Shown here: positions 26,481 through 31,158 of the stretch, in pieces
Layout of the letters: the number at the start of each line of letters is the position of its first letter
How positions within the stretch are numbered: the first letter of the stretch is position 1
Notes under the pieces: generated by a model
What the model was told of the DNA's origin: nothing
Database searches by the model: none
Seen by the model: only the letters and a program-made list of their open reading frames with translations
Source: Stagnihabitans tardus
GTDB taxonomy: Bacteria; Pseudomonadota; Alphaproteobacteria; Rhodobacterales; Rhodobacteraceae
DNA length: 64,000 nt
Assembly (NCBI RefSeq): GCF_009925085.1
Contig: NZ_JAABNR010000001.1
Location: forward strand, 310,001-374,000
Reading direction: 5' to 3'
Made by a program: the position numbers and the translations under genes

Positions 26481-26507
26481 AGTGGTAAGCGAAGAGATCG
26501 TCGTCAT
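15534..26507 (-). CDS. Giant Thr/Ser-rich octapeptide-repeat protein (3,657 aa)
   Basis: One uninterrupted reading frame of 3,657 residues. From about residue 7 to the C-terminus it is built from an eight-residue repeat with consensus L-T-T-A-Q-V-A-A: position 1 is L/M/I, positions 2 and 3 are mostly T/S, position 6 is V/I/L, position 8 is usually A. There are about 455 octads. Cysteine is not seen, and Trp, Tyr, Lys and Arg are rare. No signal peptide, membrane helix, RTX nonapeptide or globular domain is visible; the C-terminus ends S-A-L-F-I. The start ATG follows GGAG. A GT41-type O-glycosyltransferase gene is divergent and a type I secretion pair follows it, so I infer a secreted, possibly O-glycosylated surface or matrix protein. 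The function is unknown. Confidence 0.85.
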   Translation of the reverse strand: MTTISSLTTAQIAALSTTAIAALTTADIRSLTTVQIPALSTAQLAVMTTAHMAALLSTQVGVLTTAQVAALTTAQVDALTASAVGGLTTAGVVALTTAQAAALDSGQVAAISTAAMAQIQTADLAALTTTAIKGLTSAQLLALGTDQLVALTTAQVAALSVGNVGKLTSGDLGALTTAQIGALSTAQVAAITSAQILGLTTAQVAVLTTDQVAALTTAALKGLTTADAVALSTAQAAVLTSAQVGALSGATLAKLETADLAALTTAAVKGIGSATVTSLTTAQVQALTTAQVAALATAAVSKLTTAQVGALSTTQVAALTTGQVASLTSTQLAAMTTGHLAALGTAQVRALTVGALAGLGSGDVAALTTAQAAVLTSSQLAGISSAAIAGLETADIVALTTGAVKGLTSTQAAALSSAQIGALSTAQLVQLTPAVIGRFASTAMAGLSTAQVAALTTAQVATITSAQLSAMGTAQFAVLTTGQIAALSTAALPGFGSADIAALSTTQVGAMSSVQIAALSTAAIANLSTAAVASLSTTAVKGLTTAQVGALTTAQTAVLTTAQIAAMVPGQVAKISTAGIAAMGTDQIRAITTAQVASLGSAQLAAMTTAQVAALTTGQVAALTTGTLQGLETADAVALTTAQVAALSSAQIGRLTNAVLAKLETADIAALTTVSIKGLSSTQIPVLTTAQVAAIETADLAAMTTAQIERLTTTQMGALTTAQVAALTTGQVAVLTSSQFGALGSDQIAALTTAQTAVLTTAQLAGLSTSDFAALTSDQVAAMTTAQIAALTSTQLGALSSDAVGALTTAQVVALTSGALAGLSTAGAGAMTTAQVAALSSVQLAAIGTAAVAALPTEDVAALTVTALDGMTTAQAAALSSDQIGGLTTAQLVSLTTAQFAVLRSAGIGALSTTQVAALTTAEIAAMTTGQSAALTTEQVAALTTAQVVALTTAAASNLATDQAEALTTAQAAVLSSAQVAALSTDVVAALETADLAALTTAALRGLSTTQAGALGSDQVAALRTAQLIALTTGQLTALSTAAVANLGTAQVAALTTAQVAALTTAQAGALTSDQVPAMTTAQIAVLTSGALGALSTDAVEVLTTAQVAALGTAQILALPSASMAALTTTQVAAFSTGQIASLNSAQVGALTTAQTAALTTAQIAALTTAALAGLSSDAAEALTTAQAAALTSAQVAALSTAAVAALETADLAKLTTAAIRGLTTAQIGALGTAQVANLTTAQVAALTTAQMRELPTADLAALTTTQVAAMTTQQVASLTSAQVGALTTAQFAKLTTQQVAALNTAAIAGLSTEAAVALTTTQAGALTSAQVAALSTAAVAALETADLAKLTTAAIRGLTTAQVSNMGSDQIAALTTAQVAVLPTATISKIGTAALAAMSTTQVAAFTNAQMGQLTSAQVAAVTTAQMAAFTAGQVGALTTASLAGLSSDNLVAMTTAQAAALSSAQVSALSASIIAEMETADLAAITTSAMRGMGTAAVAALTTDQIDAMTTGQVAALSTAAIAHLSTDQIQALGTDQVAAMTTGQVAALTSTEVEALSTAQIANMTSTQVAALSTAGLAGLTSDALEALTTAQASALTSAQLGAISDGIFDAMETADIAALSTSAMRGLTSAQAAVLTTDQLAEITTAQIAAIGTGAILGLSTDLVAALATDQAAALTSAQVAALTSAQVGALETEDLAAMTTTQVAAFSTAGLAGLTSDALVALSTAQSAALTSAQIGAIGVSVLAEMETADLAAVTTTALAGLTTDQVAGLTTGQVVALTTGQVAALGTAQVAAISIAAFDDLSTDQLAALTTAQAAALTADQMGAVTTEQMAALTTTQVAALSTSALAGLGSAALEAMTTAQASVLGSDQLGAISANVISALETADLAAVTTTALAGMTSDQISAMSSTQVAAMTTAQVAVLGTGLVAAISTDAVAAMTTAQVAALTTAQAAALTWDQLAALTTAQVAAMSSAQVAALSTDALPGLTTDNIVALTTAQAAALTSAQLAVIDATYLATMEAADFAKLSTGALAGLTTDQAAGLTTQQLGSLTTAQASVLSTDQFAALSTDAIGALSTDVAAALSTAQVSVLGSAQVEALTTAQIAALTTASIAALGSDALAGLSTDDIVALTTAQARALTSAQVSGLDSDQVAAFESADLAALTTAALRTIGTTEIAALSTDQVRALTTAQVAALTTAQVRALPTDGVAAMATARIAALTTAQVAALSSEQLAAMTGTQVSKFSTAQVLALSTAALEGLGTAGAAALTTAQAAVLTSAQMAAFGSAAVGALTTADVAVLSTGAVRGITTAGIAALTSDQAAVLTTAQVAALTSAQIPVLATSTVAALTTAHVAALTTSQIAALTTGQVEAMTTAQVAKLSTTQERALTTAQIAAMTTAQVAALTTAQVAALTTAQVGALETADIAALTTAQVASLTTAQFNSLTLQQFGALTGSQLAALTTTQIAKLTTAQLGVLSTDSVAGLTTAQVAVLTTAQLASLPTGDIAALTTDQVAALTTAQLPGITTAQIAAMTSDQVAALTTAQVPVLSTAQVVALGSDQVAALTTAQLGVMTTAQLTKIDTGDVAAMTATQVAALSSAQLVAMTTGQVAALSSDAVAGLGTAQVNKLTTAQVAALGSAQVTALTTAQIGALTTAQFAKLSTEGVGALSSTQLAALATGHVAVLTSAQIAALSTEQVSGLTSTQIGALTTAALTGLTSDGLVALTTEQAGALTSGQVAALATSVIDAMETADLAALTTSAVKGLTTAQVVALGSDQVAALTTAQVAALTTAQVSKIETADVAAMTTAQVAALTTAQLQKLTTAQVAAIGSDQVAAMSTAQVAKLTTAQVEALTTAQVASLTTAQMAALTAAQVAKLSTDSIAVLSGSQIGAMTTAQMAGLGSAQVAALSTEAISGLTTAQLAAISTAALAGFDTADVVALSATQAGALTSAQVAVLGTAHIAAFEVEDLAALTSTAVKGLTTAGIGALSTDQVAALTSAQLAALSTAQVVALSTDHVAALSATQVTGMTSAQLAALTTAQVAVLGSDPIAALSTAAVAALSTAQVGALTTDQVAALTTTQIAALTSTQLPALSTGDMAALTADQAAALTTAQLILLSTAQVAAIGSDQVAALSTAQVSKLTTAQVAALTTDQASALTTAQVAALTTAQIAKVTTAHLTAMSVDQVAALTTAQAAVLGSAQVGALSTDQVASLGSAQVGALATGALAGLGTDDIVALSADQVSAMGSAQVAVLTTAQVAALEAEDLAAMTTAALRGMGTAAFGVLSTDQVAALTTAQVASLTTAQVGRLDTGDIGAMSADQVAALGTASVAVLSSGQVGALTTDQIAALTTAQVSALTTGSLAGLGTDDIPALTTTQAGVLSSAQVAVLGTAVLAQMEAEDFAALSTSAIRGLTTAQIVALSTDQVVAMTTDQVAALTATQVVKLTTADIAVLGTDQVAAMTTTQIAALVSSQVAALTTDQIAALTTAQVAALTTTGLSGLSSDDIPGLTTAQAAALTSSQVAALGTAVLAQMETADFAALSTSAIKGLTGSQIHALSSDQIAAITTAQAANLTTSQIGQLSTDQVTALSTEAIVAFGTAQMAGWTTAQIASLSTDQIVALETADIAAMTSTQTGAFTSSQIAVMSNDQISALFI

Positions 26508-26786
26508 GGGGGGCTCCGTCTGACTATGGGGTGGCGGGCAAGGAAATCCCGCCCCTCCGCTGCCCGTTCTGGGCGCGATATTCTCCGAAAGGCTGTCAGG
26601 CAGGGCTTATGAAAGGGTGAACAGAAGCTTGAACCGGGGGGCGGGCCGCCGGTTTATCAGGGTTAAAATCCGCAAAATTTGAATCGATAGCGCCCGCATC
26701 GGCGAAAAATTCGGAGTTTCCAGGGTTTGTTCACTTCTTGTTCACCTATTTACGATGATCTTCCCCCACAACCCGGAGGTAGCCCG
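26508..26786. promoter_or_regulatory. Divergent promoter region, giant repeat gene / glycosyltransferase
   Basis: This 279-bp spacer separates the giant repeat gene (minus) from the GT41-type gene (plus). The segment 26660-26760 is notably AT-rich for this genome (TTAAAATCCGCAAAATTTGA) and contains a near-direct repeat TTGTTCACTTC / TTGTTCACCTA at about 26726-26748. GGAGG at about 26776 is the ribosome site for the glycosyltransferase. No regulator is encoded nearby. Confidence 0.5.
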
Positions 26787-28646
26787 ATGTCGATGCCCTT
26801 TCTTCTGCCCTTTCCCATGCCCGGTGACGAAGCCAGCCTCTTGCGGGCCATGGCGCGGCCCGGCGGCCTGACCCAGGTCCCCTCGGGCGAGCTGGCCTAT
26901 CTCGGCCGCGCGGTCGCGGGGCTCGATCTCCTGGGCGTCGTGCAACTGGCCGAGGGGGCGAATGACACCGATGGGCTGATCCTTTACGAATTCTGGCTTG
27001 CCGCCCATGGGGTCGAGGCGTCCTCCTGCGCCGCCTGGTTCAACCTGGGCGTCCTGCGGATGAAGCGTGGCGATGCGGGTGGCGCCTCCGAGGCTTACCG
27101 CACCGCGCTGCGCCTGAAACCCGACATGGTCGAGGCCGCCATCAACCTCGGCACCGCGCTGGAGGCGTCGGGCCAGGTCGATGCGGCCTTGGGCGCCTGG
27201 CGCTCCGCCCTGCCCCCGCCCGCCATGCGCCAGGTCCTGCACAACCAGATGGGCCGCGTGATGGAGGTGCAGGGGCGCCTTGGCCCGGCGGCAGATGAGC
27301 TGCGGTCCTCGCTTCTGATCGCGCCGCACCAGCCGGATGTGCAGCAGCACCTGGTCCACCTGCGGCAAAGGATGACCGCCTGGCCGGTGACCGATCTCTC
27401 CGTGCCCGGCGTGACCGCGGACGAGGCCGCCTTCCACTGCGGCCCCCTGGCCTCGCTGGCGCTCTGGGACGATCCGAAGCTTCAGGCCGAGGGTGCGGCC
27501 GACTGGATCGCCCGCAAGACCCCGCCCGCGCCCGAACGCCTGGCGCCCTCCTTCGGTTACAAGCACGACCGGATCCGCATCGGCTATCTGTCGACCGATT
27601 TCTGCCGCCATGCGATGAGCTTCCTGATCGCCGAACTGCTGGAGCTGCATGACCGCAGCCGGTTCGAGGTCTATGGCTATGACGCCTCGCCCGAAGATGG
27701 CTCGGACATCCGCGCCCGGGTGCTCGGCGCCCTGGACCACCATGTCCCGATCCATGGCCTGACGGATGAGGCTGCGGCGCGTGCCATGGTGGCCGATGAG
27801 ATCGACGTGCTGATCGACCTCAACGGCCTGACCAAGGGCGCGCGCCTGGGTATCCTGCGCTGGAAGCCCGCCCCGGTCATGGCGACCTACCTCGGCTATA
27901 TCGGCCCCGTGCCCCTGCCCGAGCTCGACTATATCCTCTGCGACGAGATCACCATTCCGCCCGAGCTCGAGGCGGACTATGCGCCGAGGCCCCTGCGCAT
28001 CGCGGGCTGCTACCAGGCCAATGACGGCCGCAAGCCCGACCTGCCCGCCGTCAGCCGCGCCGCCGAGGGCCTGCCCGAGGGCGCCTTCGTCTTCACCTGC
28101 ATGTCGCATCACTACAAGCTGACCGCCTCGATGTGGGAGAGCTGGTGCAAGATCGTGGCCTCGGTCGAGAATTCCGTGCTCTGGCTGGTCGATGACAATC
28201 CCGAAAGCAAGGCGGCGCTCTCGGCCCGCTGGGCGGAAAAGGGCCTCGCGCCCGAGCGGCTGATCTGGGCCGCCCGCGTCGATCCCGACCGCTATCGCGC
28301 GCGGCTGGCCCTGGCCGATCTCTTCCTCGACACAAATCCCTACAATGCCGGGACCATCGCCTCGGATGCCTTGCGCATGGGCCTGCCCATGGTGACCCTG
28401 CAAGGCCGCGCTTTCGCCGCCCGCATGGCCTCCAGCCTCTTGACGGCGGTGGGTTCGGTGGAGGGGATCGCGACCTCCCCCGCCGATTACGAGGCCAAGG
28501 CGATCGCGATTGCCACCGATCCCGCGCTGCATGGCAAGATGCGCGCCCATCTGGCGGGCGGCGCCTGGGAGCGGACGCTGGGCCAGGCGGCCGATTTCAC
28601 GCAAAGGTTCGAGGCCGCCATTTCCTCGGTCATCAAGCGCCCCTGA
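26787..28646 (+). CDS. TPR plus SPINDLY/GT41-family O-linked glycosyltransferase
   Basis: The 619-residue protein has about three TPR units at roughly 85-200 (A-W-F-N-L-G-V-L-R-M-K-R-G-D and A-I-N-L-G-T-A-L-E-A-S-G are recognisable) and a GT41 catalytic region from about 265. OGT-type landmarks are R-I-G-Y-L-S-T-D-F-C-R-H (catalytic-site His), an H-H-Y-K-L segment matching the nucleotide-sugar Lys, and D-L-F-L-D-T-N-P-Y-N-A-G-T-I-A-S-D-A-L near residue 515. Family members transfer a sugar from a UDP donor to Ser/Thr (or Asn) of proteins in the cytosol. The start follows GGAGG. Divergent from the Thr/Ser-rich giant, it is the best candidate for modifying it before export. The actual sugar is unknown. 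Confidence 0.87.
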   Translation: MSMPFLLPFPMPGDEASLLRAMARPGGLTQVPSGELAYLGRAVAGLDLLGVVQLAEGANDTDGLILYEFWLAAHGVEASSCAAWFNLGVLRMKRGDAGGASEAYRTALRLKPDMVEAAINLGTALEASGQVDAALGAWRSALPPPAMRQVLHNQMGRVMEVQGRLGPAADELRSSLLIAPHQPDVQQHLVHLRQRMTAWPVTDLSVPGVTADEAAFHCGPLASLALWDDPKLQAEGAADWIARKTPPAPERLAPSFGYKHDRIRIGYLSTDFCRHAMSFLIAELLELHDRSRFEVYGYDASPEDGSDIRARVLGALDHHVPIHGLTDEAAARAMVADEIDVLIDLNGLTKGARLGILRWKPAPVMATYLGYIGPVPLPELDYILCDEITIPPELEADYAPRPLRIAGCYQANDGRKPDLPAVSRAAEGLPEGAFVFTCMSHHYKLTASMWESWCKIVASVENSVLWLVDDNPESKAALSARWAEKGLAPERLIWAARVDPDRYRARLALADLFLDTNPYNAGTIASDALRMGLPMVTLQGRAFAARMASSLLTAVGSVEGIATSPADYEAKAIAIATDPALHGKMRAHLAGGAWERTLGQAADFTQRFEAAISSVIKRP

Positions 28647-28671
28647 GGGCACCGATCAAGACAGGGCAAGC

Positions 28672-28698
28672 AAACCCCGGGCAAGTCCCGGGGTTTTT
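28672..28698 (+). terminator. Rho-independent terminator of the glycosyltransferase gene
   Basis: A perfect 10-bp stem AAACCCCGGG / CCCGGGGTTT (28672-28681, 28687-28696) followed by further Ts, 26 bp past the glycosyltransferase stop codon. Confidence 0.88.
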
Positions 28699-28780
28699 CC
28701 TTGGCCTCTGCCGGAAAGGCTGCCGACCGCCCCTTTTGGTGCCCAGAGTGGAGCCAAGTCGGCGAATGCCAGACCAGCGC

Positions 28781-28990
28781 CCCCCGCCAAAACCGCGCCC
28801 TGGCCCTTTGTGCCTGTGGTCCCGATACGCGGCGGCTTCCCAGTTTTCTCCCCCTCCCAAACCGTGCCCCGGCCCCTTGAGCAACTGGTCTGGATACTCG
28901 GCAGCTCCCCGGTCTGCGCCCGCTCCCAAAACAGGGCCCTGCCCACTGCGCCTATAGTCTCGATACACGGCAGATCACCCCCGCCCCAAA
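28781..28990. repeat. Three-copy tandem repeat of about 70 bp in a gene-free gap
   Basis: The gap 28647-29223 (577 bp) has no supportable gene. It holds three tandem imperfect units at 28781-28850, 28851-28920 and 28921-28990, each with a C-rich start, CAAAAC or CAAACC, a GGCCC-type block, then GATAC-CGGC. A partial further copy (GCCAAAACCGCGCC) is at 29142-29155. Substitutions between units show no clear codon periodicity, and the spacing shifts between 70 and 69 bp, so I treat it as non-coding. Terminators border it at 28672-28698 and 29089-29116. Confidence 0.7.
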
Positions 28991-29088
28991 GGCGGGCATG
29001 CGCCGCAAACGGAACCTTCGTCGGTTTGGTGCCACGGCGAGGCGGCCAGCGACTGCCTGCCAATGCAGATAACTCCCTCCAGGCATGA

Positions 29089-29116
29089 AAAGGCCGCGCC
29101 TCTCGCGCGGCCTTTT
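29089..29116 (-). terminator. Bidirectional terminator of the secretion operon
   Basis: A perfect 12-bp stem AAAAGGCCGCGC / GCGCGGCCTTTT (29089-29100, 29105-29116) with a TCTC loop. It has A and T runs on both sides, so it can act in both directions. It lies 108 bp past the methyltransferase stop, at the end of the leftward type I secretion operon. Confidence 0.85.
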
Positions 29117-29223
29117 CAAGGCCTCCACCGGACCAAGGACTGCCAAAACCGCGCCTTACCCCCTTGATTGACGGGATAGGGCCTTCGGTTTCTCGACAAG
29201 ACCCCGCGGAAGGGGCGCTCCCC

Positions 29224-29826
29224 TCAGACCTTCACGCCCGAGCCCCAAAGCGCGAAATGCCCGTCGCGCTGCACCCGGACAGCCTGGAAGCCCGCCCGCT
29301 CCAGGTGACTGGCCAGCGAAGTCGCCACGAAGCCCCCCCGATGGCCCATGAAATGATTGCCCGAAGCGATCGAGGCGCGGTGGCCGTAAAGCATGTCGAT
29401 GGCCGAAATCGGCCCCATGGCCGACATATAGGCCGCATCCTCCAGCCGCCCCTCGGCCACCAGCGCCGCCACCTGTTGCAGGTCGGGCATGGTCACCAGG
29501 ACGAAACCGCCGGGCGCCAGCACGCGGTGGAACTCGGACAGCGCGAGCGGCACCTCGTGCGGGAAGAGATGTTCCAGGTTATGCGCCGACCAGACCGCCT
29601 GGACCGAGCCCGTGGGCACGACCGACATATCGGTGATCGAGGCCACGATATCGGGCGCCACGCCGGGGTCGATGTCGAGCCGGCACTCGCTCCACTCCCC
29701 CGCCGGGAAGAAGGCGGCGGGCAGCTTGGCGGGATCCGCCATGCCGCAGCCGACATGCAGCACGGTGCGCGTCAGGGGCGGCACGAGCTCTGCGGTGGCA
29801 AGCGAGGGATGGTTGGCGATGGTCAT
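29224..29826 (-). CDS. SAM-dependent class I methyltransferase
   Basis: The 200-residue protein has the class I methyltransferase core: motif I T-V-L-H-V-G-C-G-M-A near residue 21, L-D-I-D-P-G (acidic residue for the SAM ribose) near 50, A-H-N-L-E-H-L near 80, and E-F-H-R-V-L-A-P-G-G-F-V-L-V near 98, the type-11 methyltransferase pattern. GAAAGGA precedes the ATG. It is the last gene of the ABC-HlyD operon, 33 bp after the adaptor. The substrate is unknown; given the context, a sugar or peptide of the exported protein is one possibility. Confidence 0.83.
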   Translation of the reverse strand: MTIANHPSLATAELVPPLTRTVLHVGCGMADPAKLPAAFFPAGEWSECRLDIDPGVAPDIVASITDMSVVPTGSVQAVWSAHNLEHLFPHEVPLALSEFHRVLAPGGFVLVTMPDLQQVAALVAEGRLEDAAYMSAMGPISAIDMLYGHRASIASGNHFMGHRGGFVATSLASHLERAGFQAVRVQRDGHFALWGSGVKV

Positions 29827-29859
29827 GGTCTGTCCTTTCTGGATCAGGGGGGGGCTGGA

Positions 29860-31158
29860 TCAGGGTTCGCGCAGCGATTCGGTGATCCCGCGCATCAGGG
29901 GGTCGAGGAAGTAATCAAGCAGGCTGCGGCTGCCGGTTTTCACATCGGCCGTCAGCGTCATGCCCGGCAAGAGTCCCGCGCCGGGGGCGAGGTTGGTCAG
30001 ATCGCCCGAAAGGGCGACCCTGGCGGTATGGCGCGCCTCCCCCCCGCCCTCGGGCGTGAAGGAGGCGGAGGAAATGTCCAGGAGCCGCCCGGTCAGGCTG
30101 CCGTGGCGACGCCAGGGAAAGGCATCGACCTTGACCTCGACCGGGTCACCCACCGCCGCCGTGCCCGCATCGGCAGAGCGGATCGTGACCTCGGCCACCA
30201 GGGGCACGTCGGAGGGAACGAGGACGACGACCATGGCACCCTCGGCCACGGAGGAGCCCGGACCGCCCTCGGCCACGGCGACGACGGTGCCAGGACCGGG
30301 CGCTGTCAGCGCGGTCAGATCGGCGAGGCGCTCAGCCTTGGACAGGGCCTCTTCGGCGGCGGCGAGGCGCGGGGAGAGATCGGCCAGGGCTTGCAGATCG
30401 GCGCGGCGGGCGTCGCTGTCAAAGGCCCGGAGCGCGGCCTCGGCAGCGGCGAGACGCGCGGTCTGGTCATTCAGCCGCGCCTCATGGGCGGCCAGCGCCT
30501 GCTCGGCGGCGATGCGGTCCCCCTCGGCCTGAAGCTGCGTCAGGCGCGAGCCGGTCTGGCGCGCGGCGAGCTGGTCGCGCATCCCCTCGACCTCGCGAGC
30601 GATGGCGAGGCGCTGGGTGAGGCCCGGGCCCGCCATCTCTTCGGCGGCCAGGGCGTCGCGGGCGGCGTCGCGCAGGGCCATGGCCTCGGCCCGGCGGGCC
30701 TGGGCGAGGGCCAATTCCTCTCCCTGCACAAGGGCTTCACGGGCCAGCGCGGGGGTCGTCGCGGCCAGCGTCACGCCGTCGAGATCGGCCTGGAGCCGGG
30801 CGGCTTCGGCGCGCAAAGCCTCGGCCTGGGCGCGGAGGGCTGCGAGATCGGCTGCGGGCAGCGTGGCATCCAATCGGGCCAGGACCTGGCCCGCCTCGAC
30901 ATGGTCACCCGGCCGCACCAGAAGCTCGCGCAGGACGGCGCGGGACATGGGCGAGAGGATCGTCGGCGGCACATCGGCGGCGAGACGCCCCTGGCCCGAG
31001 ACCACGATATCCAGACGGACGAGGGCTGCGATGGTCACCAGCGCGACGAAGAGACCGGCCGCGAGAAAGGGCCAGAGCCTGAGCGCAAGAGGGGGCGCCT
31101 CGGCCACCAGGGCCTCAAGCTCGGGTTGGAAATCAAGGGCTTCGCGCGCGATGCTCAT
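29860..31158 (-). CDS. HlyD-family periplasmic adaptor of type I secretion
   Basis: The 432-residue protein has a cytosolic N-terminus, one membrane span at about 28-48 (P-F-L-A-A-G-L-F-V-A-L-V-T-I), a lipoyl-like half-motif (V-R-P-G-D-H-V-E-A-G-Q-V-L-A-R-L-D near 85), and then a long Ala/Arg/Glu-rich coiled coil to about 285. The beta-barrel domain follows, ending in P-G-M-T-L-T-A-D-V-K-T-G-S-R-S-L-L-D-Y-F-L-D-P-L, the usual C-terminus of T1SS adaptors. Its start overlaps the ABC stop codon (ATGA). The TolC-like outer membrane partner is not encoded in this window. Confidence 0.9.
   Translation of the reverse strand: MSIAREALDFQPELEALVAEAPPLALRLWPFLAAGLFVALVTIAALVRLDIVVSGQGRLAADVPPTILSPMSRAVLRELLVRPGDHVEAGQVLARLDATLPAADLAALRAQAEALRAEAARLQADLDGVTLAATTPALAREALVQGEELALAQARRAEAMALRDAARDALAAEEMAGPGLTQRLAIAREVEGMRDQLAARQTGSRLTQLQAEGDRIAAEQALAAHEARLNDQTARLAAAEAALRAFDSDARRADLQALADLSPRLAAAEEALSKAERLADLTALTAPGPGTVVAVAEGGPGSSVAEGAMVVVLVPSDVPLVAEVTIRSADAGTAAVGDPVEVKVDAFPWRRHGSLTGRLLDISSASFTPEGGGEARHTARVALSGDLTNLAPGAGLLPGMTLTADVKTGSRSLLDYFLDPLMRGITESLREP

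Noticed and set aside
15534-26507. Repeat array considered as CRISPR or non-coding satellite
   Set aside because: Units are contiguous with no spacers, the frame is intact for 3,657 codons, and substitutions keep the L-T-T-A-Q-V-A-A pattern.
17235-26612. Very long open frames on the strand opposite the giant gene, rich in Arg-Gly-Gln-Gly-Arg-Asp-Leu
   Set aside because: The 24-bp unit is a multiple of three and lacks stops in several frames, so all frames stay open by repetition. No ribosome site or sensible protein composition supports them.
26787-28646. GT41-type enzyme assigned to the TPS adhesin (as HMW1C with HMW1A)
   Set aside because: The TPS operon is about 9 kb away behind other operons, while the enzyme is divergent from the Thr/Ser-rich octad gene. 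HMW1C-type enzymes prefer Asn, which is very rare in the octads, so an OGT-like activity is assumed.
28781-28990. Three-unit array considered as a CRISPR remnant
   Set aside because: The similarity spans the whole unit instead of a short repeat with unique spacers, and there are no cas genes.
28656-29063. Open frame of about 135 residues with apparent 23-residue repeats on the minus strand of the 70-bp array
   Set aside because: The alternating 70/69-bp spacing breaks the frame between units in other readings, substitutions show no codon bias, and no ribosome site is seen. A second minus frame looks equally repetitive.
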